A DNA stretch of 12,348 bases from SKLM01 sp964421785 (GCA_964421785.1 CAYQZG010000123.1:1-12348); one strand, 5' to 3'; positions 4,597-12,236 are shown, numbered from the stretch's first letter. Numbers and translations: made by a program. The notes: generated from the letters alone by a model not told the origin.

Positions 4597-7254
4597 GTGG
4601 ACGACGAAGAGCTGGTTCGAGCGGCGCAGGAATGGCAGACGACCTTCGACGCCACCAACAATGTGATATGGATCCTCGACCGCAAGCAGCGTGTGATGCG
4701 CTGTAACAAGGCATCGGAGCGGCTGTTCGACCGGCCACGGAAGGAGTTGGTCGGCCAGCACTGCTGGGAGATCGTGCACGGCACGCAGGGGCCGATCCCC
4801 GAGTGCCCTTTGACGCGGGCGAGACGCAGCCTACACCGCGAGGCCATGGAGCTACCGATCGGCCAGGGATGGTTTGAAGTGACCGTGGATCCCATCCTAG
4901 ACGTCGACGGCGGCTATGCCGGCGCGGTCCACATCATCAGCGATATCACCGGACGCAAGCGGGCGGAGGAGCGGATGCAGGAGCTCCTGGATCGGCAGGT
5001 CGCCATCAACGAGTTGGCCCTGGCACTGGGAGAGACCCGAGACCTCGACACGGTCTATCGGACCATCTACCGACACGTGCGGGAGCTGGTGGACGCCGAG
5101 GCATTCATCGTGGCGTCTTACGACAGGGAGACGGATCTCATCAAGGCCGACTATGTGGTGAGCGGGGGCGAGGAGCGCGACGTGACGGTCTTCCCCGCCA
5201 TCCCCCTGGAGGAGGAGGGGAGGGGCACGCAGAGCCGGGCGATCCACAGCGGCGAGCCGTTCTATGCCCGTGACTGGCGTCGGGCGGCGGGCGAAGCTGC
5301 CAGCAGGTACAAGATCGCGGAAGATGGGACGGTCAGCGAGGGCATACCCCCGCTGGACGACGAGGAGGCGTGGGAGGACTCCATTCACTCGGCGATCTAC
5401 GCACCCATGAAGATCAAGGGGCAGGTGGTCGGCGTGATGCAGGTGCAGAGTCACCGCCTGGACGCCTACACACAGGAGGATATCGATCTTCTGGCCGCGC
5501 TGGCCAACGTGTCCGCCCTCGCGGTTCAGAACAGCCGTCTGTTCAACGAACTGCTGCAATCGACCGAGGATCTGAAGCGACATCGTGAGCAGCTGGAGGA
5601 GATGGTGGTGGAGCGCACGGAGGAGCTGGAGCGCCTCGTCAACAAGCTGTCGGCGTTCAACGCCATGGCGGCCATCGTCACCGAGTCCCTGGACGTGGAT
5701 AAGATCCTCGACCGGACCATCGATGAGGTGCTGCAGCACGTGGGCGTGGAGGCAGCGGCGGTGCTGCTGCTAGAGCAAGAAGCCGGCGAGCTGGCCCTGG
5801 CCGCCCATCGGGGCCTCAGTGAGGTGTTCGTCCGCACCTTCAGCCACATGGAGCTGGGGGAGGGGCTGGCCGGGCGGGTGGCTGAGACGGGGGAGCCATC
5901 CATCCTGCGCAACTTGACCGAGTATCCGGAGGCGCTGCGGTCCTACGTGGAGGGGGAGAAGATTCGGTCGGCGGCCAGCGTGCCGCTGATCGGCCGCACC
6001 GGTGTGATCGGGGTGATGAATCTGGGCGCGCTCAGCCCGGCGTACTTCGACGCCGAGGGCCTGGACGTGCTGCTCGGCCTGGGGCAGCAGATGGCCCTCG
6101 GCGTGGAGAGGGCCCGGCTGTACCAGGAGGCGCGAGAGAGTGAGGAGAGGTTCCGGCGGTTGTCCCGCGCCGCCTCGGAGGGTATCATAATCCACCAGCA
6201 GGGCAGGATTGTGGAGGTGAACCACGCCTTCGCCGCCATGTATGGGTATGGTATGGATGAGCTCGTAGGGATGGATGGCTACGAGCTGATCGCGCCAGAG
6301 TGCCGCGAACGAGTGGCGAACTACATCGCGTCGGGATATGAGAGAGCGTACGAGACGAGGATGATGAGAGCAGACGGCACGATCTTTCCCGCGGATGTGA
6401 TAGGGAAGGCGATCCCCTACGGCGGGCGCACCCTCCGGGTAGTCGTCGTGCGCGACATCACCGAGCGGAAGGAGATGGAGGAGCGGCTGATGCGCCAGGA
6501 GCGGCTGGCGGTGTTGGGCCAACTGGCGGGAGGCGTGGCCCACGAGCTGCGCAACCCTCTGGGGGCGATCAAAAACGGGGCCTATTTCCTCAACATGGCC
6601 CTCCCGGAGCGAGAGCTGGATCCGGAGGTGCAGGAGACGCTGGGCATCCTTGAGCGGGAGGTGAACCGCTCCGAGCGCATCATCGGCGGCCTGCTCGACT
6701 TCGCCTGCGCCAGGCCGCCCGTGCAGCACCCGGTGGATCTGCACGAGGTCGTCCGGGAGGTGCTCGCCGCTGCGCCGAACGCCCCGGGCGTCGAGGTGGT
6801 GTGCGACCTGGACGAGGAGCTGCCAGCCGCCATGGCCGACCGCGACCAGCTGGACCTGGTCTTCGGCAACCTGATCCGCAACGCGATTCAGGCCATGCCG
6901 GAGGGCGGGCGGCTGACCATCAGGACGTTTGAGACTTCGGAAGTTACCGGAAAACTTCCGAAGTCTGGGGTGATCGTCTCGGTCGCCGACACGGGGGAGG
7001 GGATCCCGGAGGAGCATCTGGAGAGGATCTTCGAGCCGCTCTTCAGCACCAAGACGCAGGGGATCGGGCTGGGGCTGGCGCTGACGAAGCGGCTGGTGGA
7101 GGCTCACGGGGGCTCCATCGAGGTGGAGAGCGAGGTGGGGGTGGGGAGCACGTTCACTGTGCGGCTGCCGGGAACGGCGGGAGGGGGAGCAGGGGAGCGG
7201 GGGGAGGGGGAGCGGGGGGGCAGGGGAGCGGGGGAGCGGGGGAGCGGGGGGTGA
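4597..7254 (+). CDS. Soluble sensor histidine kinase, PAS-GAF-GAF-PAS-HisKA-HATPase
   Basis: HK2, 885 residues from GTG 4597. PAS1 about 10-120 with cysteines 36, 56 and 70; GAF1 about 140-314; a coiled coil about 316-350; GAF2 about 354-505; PAS2 about 516-623. The HisKA segment carries His649 in GGVAHELRNP. The ATPase domain has N-box Asn762 in NLIRNAIQA, G1 DTGEG (798-802), FEPLFST (812-818) and G2 GIGLGLAL (822-829), all intact. No membrane segment. Residues 779-790 (ETSEVTGKLPKS) are encoded by a DNA palindrome and look like an insertion in an ATPase loop. The last 25 or so residues, rich in Gly, Arg and Glu, come from a G-rich simple repeat that the frame has run into. The HisKA-ATPase core is a close paralogue of HK4. 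The partner regulator is uncertain. A GTG at 4489 would give 36 extra residues across a repeat and is rejected. Confidence 0.92.
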   Translation: MDDEELVRAAQEWQTTFDATNNVIWILDRKQRVMRCNKASERLFDRPRKELVGQHCWEIVHGTQGPIPECPLTRARRSLHREAMELPIGQGWFEVTVDPILDVDGGYAGAVHIISDITGRKRAEERMQELLDRQVAINELALALGETRDLDTVYRTIYRHVRELVDAEAFIVASYDRETDLIKADYVVSGGEERDVTVFPAIPLEEEGRGTQSRAIHSGEPFYARDWRRAAGEAASRYKIAEDGTVSEGIPPLDDEEAWEDSIHSAIYAPMKIKGQVVGVMQVQSHRLDAYTQEDIDLLAALANVSALAVQNSRLFNELLQSTEDLKRHREQLEEMVVERTEELERLVNKLSAFNAMAAIVTESLDVDKILDRTIDEVLQHVGVEAAAVLLLEQEAGELALAAHRGLSEVFVRTFSHMELGEGLAGRVAETGEPSILRNLTEYPEALRSYVEGEKIRSAASVPLIGRTGVIGVMNLGALSPAYFDAEGLDVLLGLGQQMALGVERARLYQEARESEERFRRLSRAASEGIIIHQQGRIVEVNHAFAAMYGYGMDELVGMDGYELIAPECRERVANYIASGYERAYETRMMRADGTIFPADVIGKAIPYGGRTLRVVVVRDITERKEMEERLMRQERLAVLGQLAGGVAHELRNPLGAIKNGAYFLNMALPERELDPEVQETLGILEREVNRSERIIGGLLDFACARPPVQHPVDLHEVVREVLAAAPNAPGVEVVCDLDEELPAAMADRDQLDLVFGNLIRNAIQAMPEGGRLTIRTFETSEVTGKLPKSGVIVSVADTGEGIPEEHLERIFEPLFSTKTQGIGLGLALTKRLVEAHGGSIEVESEVGVGSTFTVRLPGTAGGGAGERGEGERGGRGAGERGSGG
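6932..6966. repeat. 35-bp palindrome inside the HK2 ATPase domain
   Basis: AGACTTCGGAAGTT (6932-6945) and its exact complement (6953-6966) flank a 7-nt loop, ACCGGAA. With the preceding G the segment is exactly 12 codons (6931-6966), so the frame is kept. An identical copy lies at 11983-12017 in HK4. Confidence 0.9.
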
Positions 7255-7318
7255 GGGGGTGAGAGGGTGAGGGGGGCAGGGGTGCAAGGGAGAGGAGGAG
7301 AGGGGGAGACGAGGAGAT
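7178..7318 (+). repeat. G-rich purine simple repeat at the HK2 end
   Basis: Irregular units of the GGGGGAGC type, with many runs of three or more G on the coding strand, cover the last HK2 codons and the following spacer. Such runs could form quadruplexes in DNA or mRNA. A similar tract follows HK4. Confidence 0.8.
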
Positions 7319-7326
7319 CACACATT

Positions 7327-7394
7327 ACGCATCACGCATCACGCATCACGCGTTACGCATCACGCATTACGCCTTACGCATCACGTTTCACGCC
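7327..7394. repeat. ACGCATC heptamer array before HK3
   Basis: Nine consecutive 7-bp units in constant phase (ACGCATC at 7327, 7334, 7341, 7355 and 7376; variants ACGCGTT, ACGCATT, ACGCCTT, ACGTTTC), then a partial ACGCC. It ends 4 bp before the HK3 ribosome site. Two complementary-strand matches occur at the HK1 stop. Confidence 0.9.
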
Positions 7395-7398
7395 TCCC

Positions 7399-7406
7399 GG
7401 AGGTGA
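7399..7406 (+). promoter_or_regulatory. Strong ribosome binding site fixing the HK3 start
   Basis: GGAGGTGA, a full match to the 16S 3' end, ends 4 bases before ATG 7411. The frame is open for 48 codons upstream, but those codons are only repeat sequence. Confidence 0.85.
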
Positions 7407-7410
7407 CGAC

Positions 7411-9957
7411 ATGAAGCGCAGGACGAAGGCAGATGAGGTGTCGATGGAGGAGGGACAGTATCGCGGGATATTCGAGGCAGCGAAGGACACCTTCCTTATT
7501 TTCGACTTGGAAGGCGTCATCAGGGAGGTGAACCCGGCTGCGTGCGAGATGTACGGCTATCCCTACGAGGAGATGATCGGGCTCACCGGCAAAGACATCG
7601 TCCATCCCGATTACCAACACCTGTTCAAGGAATTCGTCAGGAAAGCGTCTGAAGGTCGGATCTTCTCGGCTGAATCCGTCGATATCCGGAAGGACGGCTC
7701 GTCTTTCGATATGGAAGTGAGAGGAAGCGCTCTTACGCACAAAGGGGAGCCCCATCTTCTGGCCGTCGTTCGTGACGTCACCGAGCGGAGGCGGGCGGAG
7801 GAGGAGATACGCGCCGCCAACCGGCAGCTCAGAGCGGCGGAGGAGCAGCTTCGCGCATCGAATCAGCAGCTGAGGTCTGCGGAGCGGCAGGTGCGCATGG
7901 AACGAGATCGCTACGAAACGCTGGTCAACACCATTCCGGATGCAGTCTATTCGGCGCTGCCGGACGAAAGCGGAACGACCACGTTCATGTCCGGCCGCTG
8001 GCAGGCGTGGACCGGTTACGCCCCCGAGGATTTCTACGCCGACCACGAGACGTGGCCGAAATCGATCCATCCGGACGACCTGGAGAGGGCGCTTGGCGGC
8101 TACATCCGGGCCTGCCGCGAGGGGAAGGACTACGAGGAGACGTACCGTGTGGTCCACAAGGAGACAGGCGCGATCCGGTGGGTGCGGGACCGCGGGGTGG
8201 CGGTGAAGGACGAGAGCGGCGAGGTCATCCGCGTCGATGGGGTGGTAACGGACATCACCGAGCGGAGGGAGGCCGGGGAGGCGCTCCTCGAGTCCAAGCG
8301 GTTCCTCAACAACGTCATCGAACAGAACCCGGCCAGCCTGTGGATCTCGGATGCTCAGGGCACCATGGTGCGGATGAATCAAGCGTGCCGCGACTTGTTC
8401 GGGGTCACGGACGAGGAGGCCGTGGGGACGTACAACCTCTTCAAAGACAACCTGATCGAAGCGCAGGGCTTCATGCCTCTGGTCAGAGACGTCTTCGAAA
8501 CAGGAGAGGTCGCCCGCTTCACGATCGATTACGACGTTCGAGAGGTCGACCACATCGACGTGAAAGGAGCGACGCACCGGGTTCTGGACGTGGTCGTCTC
8601 TCCCATCCGAGACACCCACGGCAACGTGACCAACGCACTGGTCCAACACAAAGACGTGACCGAGATCACACGTGCGCAGGAGAGGATCGAGCACCTCAAC
8701 CTGGTGCTCCGCGCCATCCGCAACGTCAACCAGCTCATCACCAAGGAGAAGGACCGGGGCAAGCTGATCCAGGGCGCGTGCGAGAATCTGATCGAGAACC
8801 GGGGGTATTACGGCGCGTGGATCGCCCTGCTGGACGCGTCCGGGAAGCCGGATGCAGCGGCGGAGGCCGGGCTGGGCGACGAGTTCCGGGCGATGCACGA
8901 GATGCTGGCACGGGGCGAGAGGGTGCACTGCGTCCGAGAGTGCCTCCAGAAGGCCGGCGTGCAGGTGATCGAGCACCCGCCGGTCACGTGCGGGGACTGT
9001 CCCCTGATCAGCAAGTACGAGACCCGCTCGGGCATGAGCGTGCGTCTGACGTACGAGGGGGAGGTCTACGGCCTGATGTCGGTATCCATACCGGCCCGGC
9101 TCGCGTCTGACCCGGAGGAGCTCTCCCTGTTCGGGGAGGTGGCCGGAGACATCGCCTTCGCTCTGCACTCGCTGGAGCGGGAGGAGGAGCGCAAGCGGGC
9201 GGAGGATGAGGTCCGCCGGCTGAACCGGGACCTGGAGAGACGCGTGGCCGAGCGGACGGCCGAGCTGGAGGCCTTCGCCTACTCCGTGTCCCACGACCTG
9301 CGCGCGCCGCTGCGGGGGATGGACGGGTTCAGCCAGGCGCTGCTCGAGGATTACGGCGACAAGCTGGACGCGACGGGCAAGGACTACGCCCGGCGTGTGC
9401 GGGCGGCCAGCCAGAGGATGGGCCGGCTGATCGACGACATCCTCCAGCTGTCGCGCGTGACGCGGCACGAGATGAAACGAGACACAGTGGATCTGAGCAA
9501 GCTGGCCCGCGCGACCGCCGACAAGCTGCGGAGGAGGGATCCGGAGCGGCAGGTAACGTTCGCCATCCAGGATGGCGTCGTCGCGGACGGGGATGCGCAG
9601 CTCCTCGCCCTGGCGCTGCGGAACTTGCTGGGCAACGCCTGGAAGTTCACGGAGGGTAAGCCCGAGGCGCGGATCGCGTTCGGCACGGTCAGGAACGCGG
9701 CGTGCGAGGCGCCCAAAGCGGAGTTGGAGGACGACGCCATGGTCTGCTTCGTGCGGGACAACGGGGCGGGGTTCGAGATGGCGTACGCCGACAAGCTGTT
9801 CCAGCCGTTCCAGCGTCTCCATACGGAGGCCGATTTCCCCGGGACCGGCATCGGGCTGGCCACGGTGCGGCGCATCGTCCGGCGCCACGGTGGCAGGGCC
9901 TGGGCGAAGGGAGCGGTGGGGGAAGGTGCGGTCTTCTACTTCACACTCGGTACGTGA
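7411..9957 (+). CDS. Soluble sensor histidine kinase, PAS-coil-PAS-PAS-GAF-HisKA-HATPase (phytochrome-like core)
   Basis: HK3, 848 residues. PAS1 about 16-130; a heptad-patterned coiled coil about 136-162 (QLRAAEEQLRAS and similar); PAS2 about 168-290; PAS3 about 296-420; a GAF-like domain about 430-590 with cysteines 507, 511, 527 and 530; a second coil; then HisKA with His628 in SVSHDLRAPLRG. The ATPase domain has Asn742 in NLLGNAWKFT, G1 DNGAG (783-787) and G2 GTGIGLATV (811-819). No membrane segment. The SHDLRAPLR core is the type seen in cyanobacterial-phytochrome-like kinases, which commonly pair with a stand-alone Rcp1-like receiver. RR2, just downstream, is exactly that. There is no chromophore GAF/PHY module, so it is not a phytochrome. 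The spacer from HK2 is wholly repeats (156 nt), and the gene is probably cotranscribed with HK2. Confidence 0.94.
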   Translation: MKRRTKADEVSMEEGQYRGIFEAAKDTFLIFDLEGVIREVNPAACEMYGYPYEEMIGLTGKDIVHPDYQHLFKEFVRKASEGRIFSAESVDIRKDGSSFDMEVRGSALTHKGEPHLLAVVRDVTERRRAEEEIRAANRQLRAAEEQLRASNQQLRSAERQVRMERDRYETLVNTIPDAVYSALPDESGTTTFMSGRWQAWTGYAPEDFYADHETWPKSIHPDDLERALGGYIRACREGKDYEETYRVVHKETGAIRWVRDRGVAVKDESGEVIRVDGVVTDITERREAGEALLESKRFLNNVIEQNPASLWISDAQGTMVRMNQACRDLFGVTDEEAVGTYNLFKDNLIEAQGFMPLVRDVFETGEVARFTIDYDVREVDHIDVKGATHRVLDVVVSPIRDTHGNVTNALVQHKDVTEITRAQERIEHLNLVLRAIRNVNQLITKEKDRGKLIQGACENLIENRGYYGAWIALLDASGKPDAAAEAGLGDEFRAMHEMLARGERVHCVRECLQKAGVQVIEHPPVTCGDCPLISKYETRSGMSVRLTYEGEVYGLMSVSIPARLASDPEELSLFGEVAGDIAFALHSLEREEERKRAEDEVRRLNRDLERRVAERTAELEAFAYSVSHDLRAPLRGMDGFSQALLEDYGDKLDATGKDYARRVRAASQRMGRLIDDILQLSRVTRHEMKRDTVDLSKLARATADKLRRRDPERQVTFAIQDGVVADGDAQLLALALRNLLGNAWKFTEGKPEARIAFGTVRNAACEAPKAELEDDAMVCFVRDNGAGFEMAYADKLFQPFQRLHTEADFPGTGIGLATVRRIVRRHGGRAWAKGAVGEGAVFYFTLGT

Positions 9958-10016
9958 TGATGCCTTGCACCTGGGGGCTCAGCGCGACCTTACCTCTACT
10001 CCCTCCGGAGGCCGGG

Positions 10017-10039
10017 CGGGCGGATTGCGACTCCGCCCG
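10017..10039. other. Hairpin between HK3 and RR2
   Basis: CGGGCGGA (10017-10024) pairs perfectly with TCCGCCCG (10032-10039) around a 7-nt loop, TTGCGAC. It ends 11 bases before the RR2 Shine-Dalgarno of this copy. No T-tract follows, so a role in translation or mRNA processing is more likely than termination. A shorter copy of the stem appears after the gap at 10174-10192. Confidence 0.5.
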
Positions 10040-10073
10040 AGCACCAATAAGGAGGACATCAGATGGCGGAAAG
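10019..10073 (+). repeat. 55-bp sequence duplicated across the gap, left copy
   Basis: Identical to 10174-10228 over exactly 55 bp, ending at the N run. It contains the RR2 ribosome site and the first 11 bases of RR2 (from 10063), cut by the gap. This is almost certainly a contig overlap rather than a biological duplication. Confidence 0.85.
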
Positions 10074-10173
10074 NNNNNNNNNNNNNNNNNNNNNNNNNNN
10101 NNNNNNNNNNNNNNNNNNNNNNNNNNNNNNNNNNNNNNNNNNNNNNNNNNNNNNNNNNNNNNNNNNNNNNNNN
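10074..10173. other. Assembly gap of 100 N
   Basis: Exactly 100 unknown bases, a conventional placeholder length for a gap of unknown size. The flanks repeat the same 55 bp, so the true gap may be zero or negative and bases 10074-10228 may be redundant. If so, HK3 and RR2 are 105 bp apart. Confidence 0.95.
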
Positions 10174-10228
10174 GGCGGATTGCGACTCCGCCCGAGCACC
10201 AATAAGGAGGACATCAGATGGCGGAAAG
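10174..10228 (+). repeat. 55-bp sequence duplicated across the gap, right copy
   Basis: Right copy of the overlap. It carries GGAGG (10206-10210), 7 bases before ATG 10218, and runs into the intact RR2 gene. Confidence 0.85.
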
Positions 10229-10661
10229 AAAGATACTCTTGGTTGAGGACAACGAGGATGACGTGCTGCTGACGCTGCGGGCGCTCCGGGAGAACCGCAT
10301 CGGCAACCGTGTCGACGTCGTGCGCGACGGGGCCGAGGCGCTGGACTACGTGTTCGCCCGAGGGGAGTACGCCGACCACGACGACGGCGATCTACCGGCC
10401 GTCATCCTACTCGACTTGAAGCTTCCAAAGGTCGACGGTCTGGAGGTGCTGCGGCAGATCCGCGCCCACGAGCGGACCAAGCTGCTGCCCGTGGTGATCC
10501 TGACCTCCTCCTCGGAGGAGAAGGACTTGGTCAACGGGTACAAACTGGGCGCCAACAGCTACGTGCGCAAACCGGTCGCGTTCGGGGAGTTCGCCGAGGC
10601 CGTGAAGCAGCTGGGCCTCTACTGGCTGCTGCTCAACGAGCCGCTGGTGGGGAGGGGATAA
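10218..10661 (+). CDS. Stand-alone receiver-domain response regulator, Rcp1-like
   Basis: RR2, 147 residues, one receiver domain and no output domain. Acidic pocket Glu10-Asp11 followed by NEDD, phospho-acceptor Asp66 in LLDLKLP, Thr96 in LTSSS and Lys118 in VRKPV are all present. The insert DYVFARGEYAD between the third and fourth secondary elements and the length are typical of Rcp1-type receivers that partner phytochrome-like kinases. HK3 upstream is the expected donor. It may pass the phosphoryl group on or act by protein contact, since it cannot bind DNA itself. GGAGG lies 7 bases before the ATG. The start region is duplicated across the assembly gap, but the gene itself is complete. Only 6 bases separate its stop from HK4, so the two are probably translationally coupled. 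Confidence 0.94.
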   Translation: MAERKILLVEDNEDDVLLTLRALRENRIGNRVDVVRDGAEALDYVFARGEYADHDDGDLPAVILLDLKLPKVDGLEVLRQIRAHERTKLLPVVILTSSSEEKDLVNGYKLGANSYVRKPVAFGEFAEAVKQLGLYWLLLNEPLVGRG

Positions 10662-10667
10662 GAGGCC

Positions 10668-12236
10668 ATGAGCGAACCGCTCCACGTGCTGATCGTCGAG
10701 GACTCCGAGGACGACACGCTGCTCATGGCACGCGCCGTGCGGAACGGCGGCTACGAACCCGACTGGCTGCGCGTGGAGACAGCCGAGGCTATGGAGGCGG
10801 CCCTCCACGAGCGCGAGTGGGACGTGGTCCTGGCAGATTACAGGATGCCGCGTTTCGACGCGCCCACGGCGCTGACCATCCTTCATGACAGTGGACTGGA
10901 CGTCCCGTTCATCGTCATCTCGGGCACCGTGGGCGAGGACGTCGCCGTGGAGGTCATGAAGGCCGGGGCGCACGATTTCTTTGCCAAGGGCGAGCTCACG
11001 CGCCTGGTGCCCGCCATTGAGAGGGAGATGAGAGAGGCGGCGAACCGACGCCGCCGAAGAATCGCGGAGGAGGCACTGCGCGAGAGCGAGTTGCAGTACC
11101 GGCTGCTGGCCGACAACACCCTGGACGTGATCTGGACCATGGACACGCAGCTGCGCTTCACGTACGTGAACCCGTCCATCGAGCGGCTCACGGGCTACAC
11201 GCCCGAGGAGTGGATCGACACGCATCTTTCCGACCACTGCGACGCGGTCAATCTCGCGCAGATGGGAAAGGTGGTTCAGCAGGAGATCGCCAAGGGCCCG
11301 AACAGCCAGGGGGTCGTCTTTGAGACCGAGATGCTGCGGCGCGACGGTTCGCCGATTCCACTGGAGATCCATGGCAAGGTGATCTTTGACGAAAACGGGG
11401 CTCCCGCGGCGATCCAGGGAACGACGCGCGACGTCACCGAGCGGAAGCGGGCGGAGGAGGCACTCAAAGAGTACTCGGAGCGCCTGGAGGAGATGGTCGA
11501 GGAGCGCACCCAGGAACTCCGAGATGCCCAGGAGCAGCTGGTGCGCCAGGAGAGATTGGCCGTGTTGGGCCAACTGGCGGGAGGCGTGGCTCACGAGTTG
11601 CGCAACCCGCTGGGGGCGATCAAGAACGGCGTCTACTTCCTCGACATGGTCCTTGAGGAGGAGGGAGCCGATCCGAACGTGCAGGAGACGCTGGAGATCA
11701 TGGATCAGGAGCTAGCCCGCTTGGAGCGCATCGTCAGTGGCCTGCTCGACTTCGCCCGCGCCAGGCCCCCGGTGCGGCATGAGCTAGATCTCAACGAGGC
11801 CGTCAGTGCGGCACTCTCGCGCGCCGGCATTGCGCCAGGCATCGACGCCGTGAGCCAGCTGGATGGGGCGTTGCCAACCATCCTGGCCGATCCGAATCAA
11901 CTCGAGCGGGTCTTCGGCAACTTGATCCGCAACGCGGTGCAGGCCATGCCGGAGGGCGGGCGGTTGACCATCAGGACGTTTGAGACTTCGGAAGTTACCG
12001 GAAAACTTCCGAAGTCTGGGGTGATCGTCTCTATCGCCGACACGGGGGAGGGCATCCCGGAGGAGAACCTGGAGAGGGTCTTCGAGCCGCTCTTCAGCAC
12101 CAGGACCCGGGGTATCGGGCTGGGGCTAGCGCTGGCGAAGCGGCTGGTGGAGGGGCACGGGGGCAGCATCGAGGTGGAGAGCGAGGTGGGGGAGGGGAGT
12201 GTCTTCAGCGTGTGGTTGCCGGTGCGGCGGGAGTAG
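10668..12236 (+). CDS. Hybrid sensor kinase, receiver-PAS-HisKA-HATPase
   Basis: HK4, 522 residues. An N-terminal receiver (about 5-120) has Glu11-Asp12, phospho-acceptor Asp57 in LADYRMP, Ser85 and Lys107. A PAS domain spans about 143-260, then a coiled coil (about 261-295) and a HisKA segment with His309 in GGVAHELRNP. The ATPase domain has Asn422 in NLIRNAVQA, G1 DTGEG (458-462), FEPLFST (473-479) and G2 GIGLGLAL (482-489). No membrane segment. The receiver in front suggests that another kinase, HK3 or HK2, controls it, making it a relay step. The kinase core matches HK2 closely, including the palindrome-encoded ETSEVTGKLPKS (439-450). Unlike HK2 it stops (TAG) just before the G-rich repeat. 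GGAGGGG (10651-10657) precedes the ATG by 10 bases and GAGG (10662-10665) is close to it. No DNA-binding partner follows inside the window. Confidence 0.93.
   Translation: MSEPLHVLIVEDSEDDTLLMARAVRNGGYEPDWLRVETAEAMEAALHEREWDVVLADYRMPRFDAPTALTILHDSGLDVPFIVISGTVGEDVAVEVMKAGAHDFFAKGELTRLVPAIEREMREAANRRRRRIAEEALRESELQYRLLADNTLDVIWTMDTQLRFTYVNPSIERLTGYTPEEWIDTHLSDHCDAVNLAQMGKVVQQEIAKGPNSQGVVFETEMLRRDGSPIPLEIHGKVIFDENGAPAAIQGTTRDVTERKRAEEALKEYSERLEEMVEERTQELRDAQEQLVRQERLAVLGQLAGGVAHELRNPLGAIKNGVYFLDMVLEEEGADPNVQETLEIMDQELARLERIVSGLLDFARARPPVRHELDLNEAVSAALSRAGIAPGIDAVSQLDGALPTILADPNQLERVFGNLIRNAVQAMPEGGRLTIRTFETSEVTGKLPKSGVIVSIADTGEGIPEENLERVFEPLFSTRTRGIGLGLALAKRLVEGHGGSIEVESEVGEGSVFSVWLPVRRE
11983..12017. 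repeat. 35-bp palindrome inside the HK4 ATPase domain
   Basis: Sequence identical to 6932-6966: 14-bp arms (11983-11996 and 12004-12017) around ACCGGAA, in the same frame and the same domain position. The surrounding 92 bases (11940-12031) differ from HK2 (6889-6980) at one base only. Confidence 0.9.

Noticed and set aside
7327..7394. CRISPR array
   Set aside because: The units are 7-bp tandem copies with no spacers and no cas genes nearby.
7267..7410. N-terminal extension of HK3 across the repeats
   Set aside because: The 48 codons are simple G-rich and ACGCATC repeats. GGAGGTGA before ATG 7411 fixes the start.
7381..9888. 835-codon open frame on the minus strand opposite HK3
   Set aside because: Long antisense frames are expected opposite GC-rich genes. 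The product has no recognisable domain, while the + strand encodes a complete kinase.
7411..9957. HK3 as a true phytochrome
   Set aside because: The kinase core is phytochrome-like, but there is no PHY domain or identifiable chromophore-binding GAF module. The cysteines fit a metal site better.
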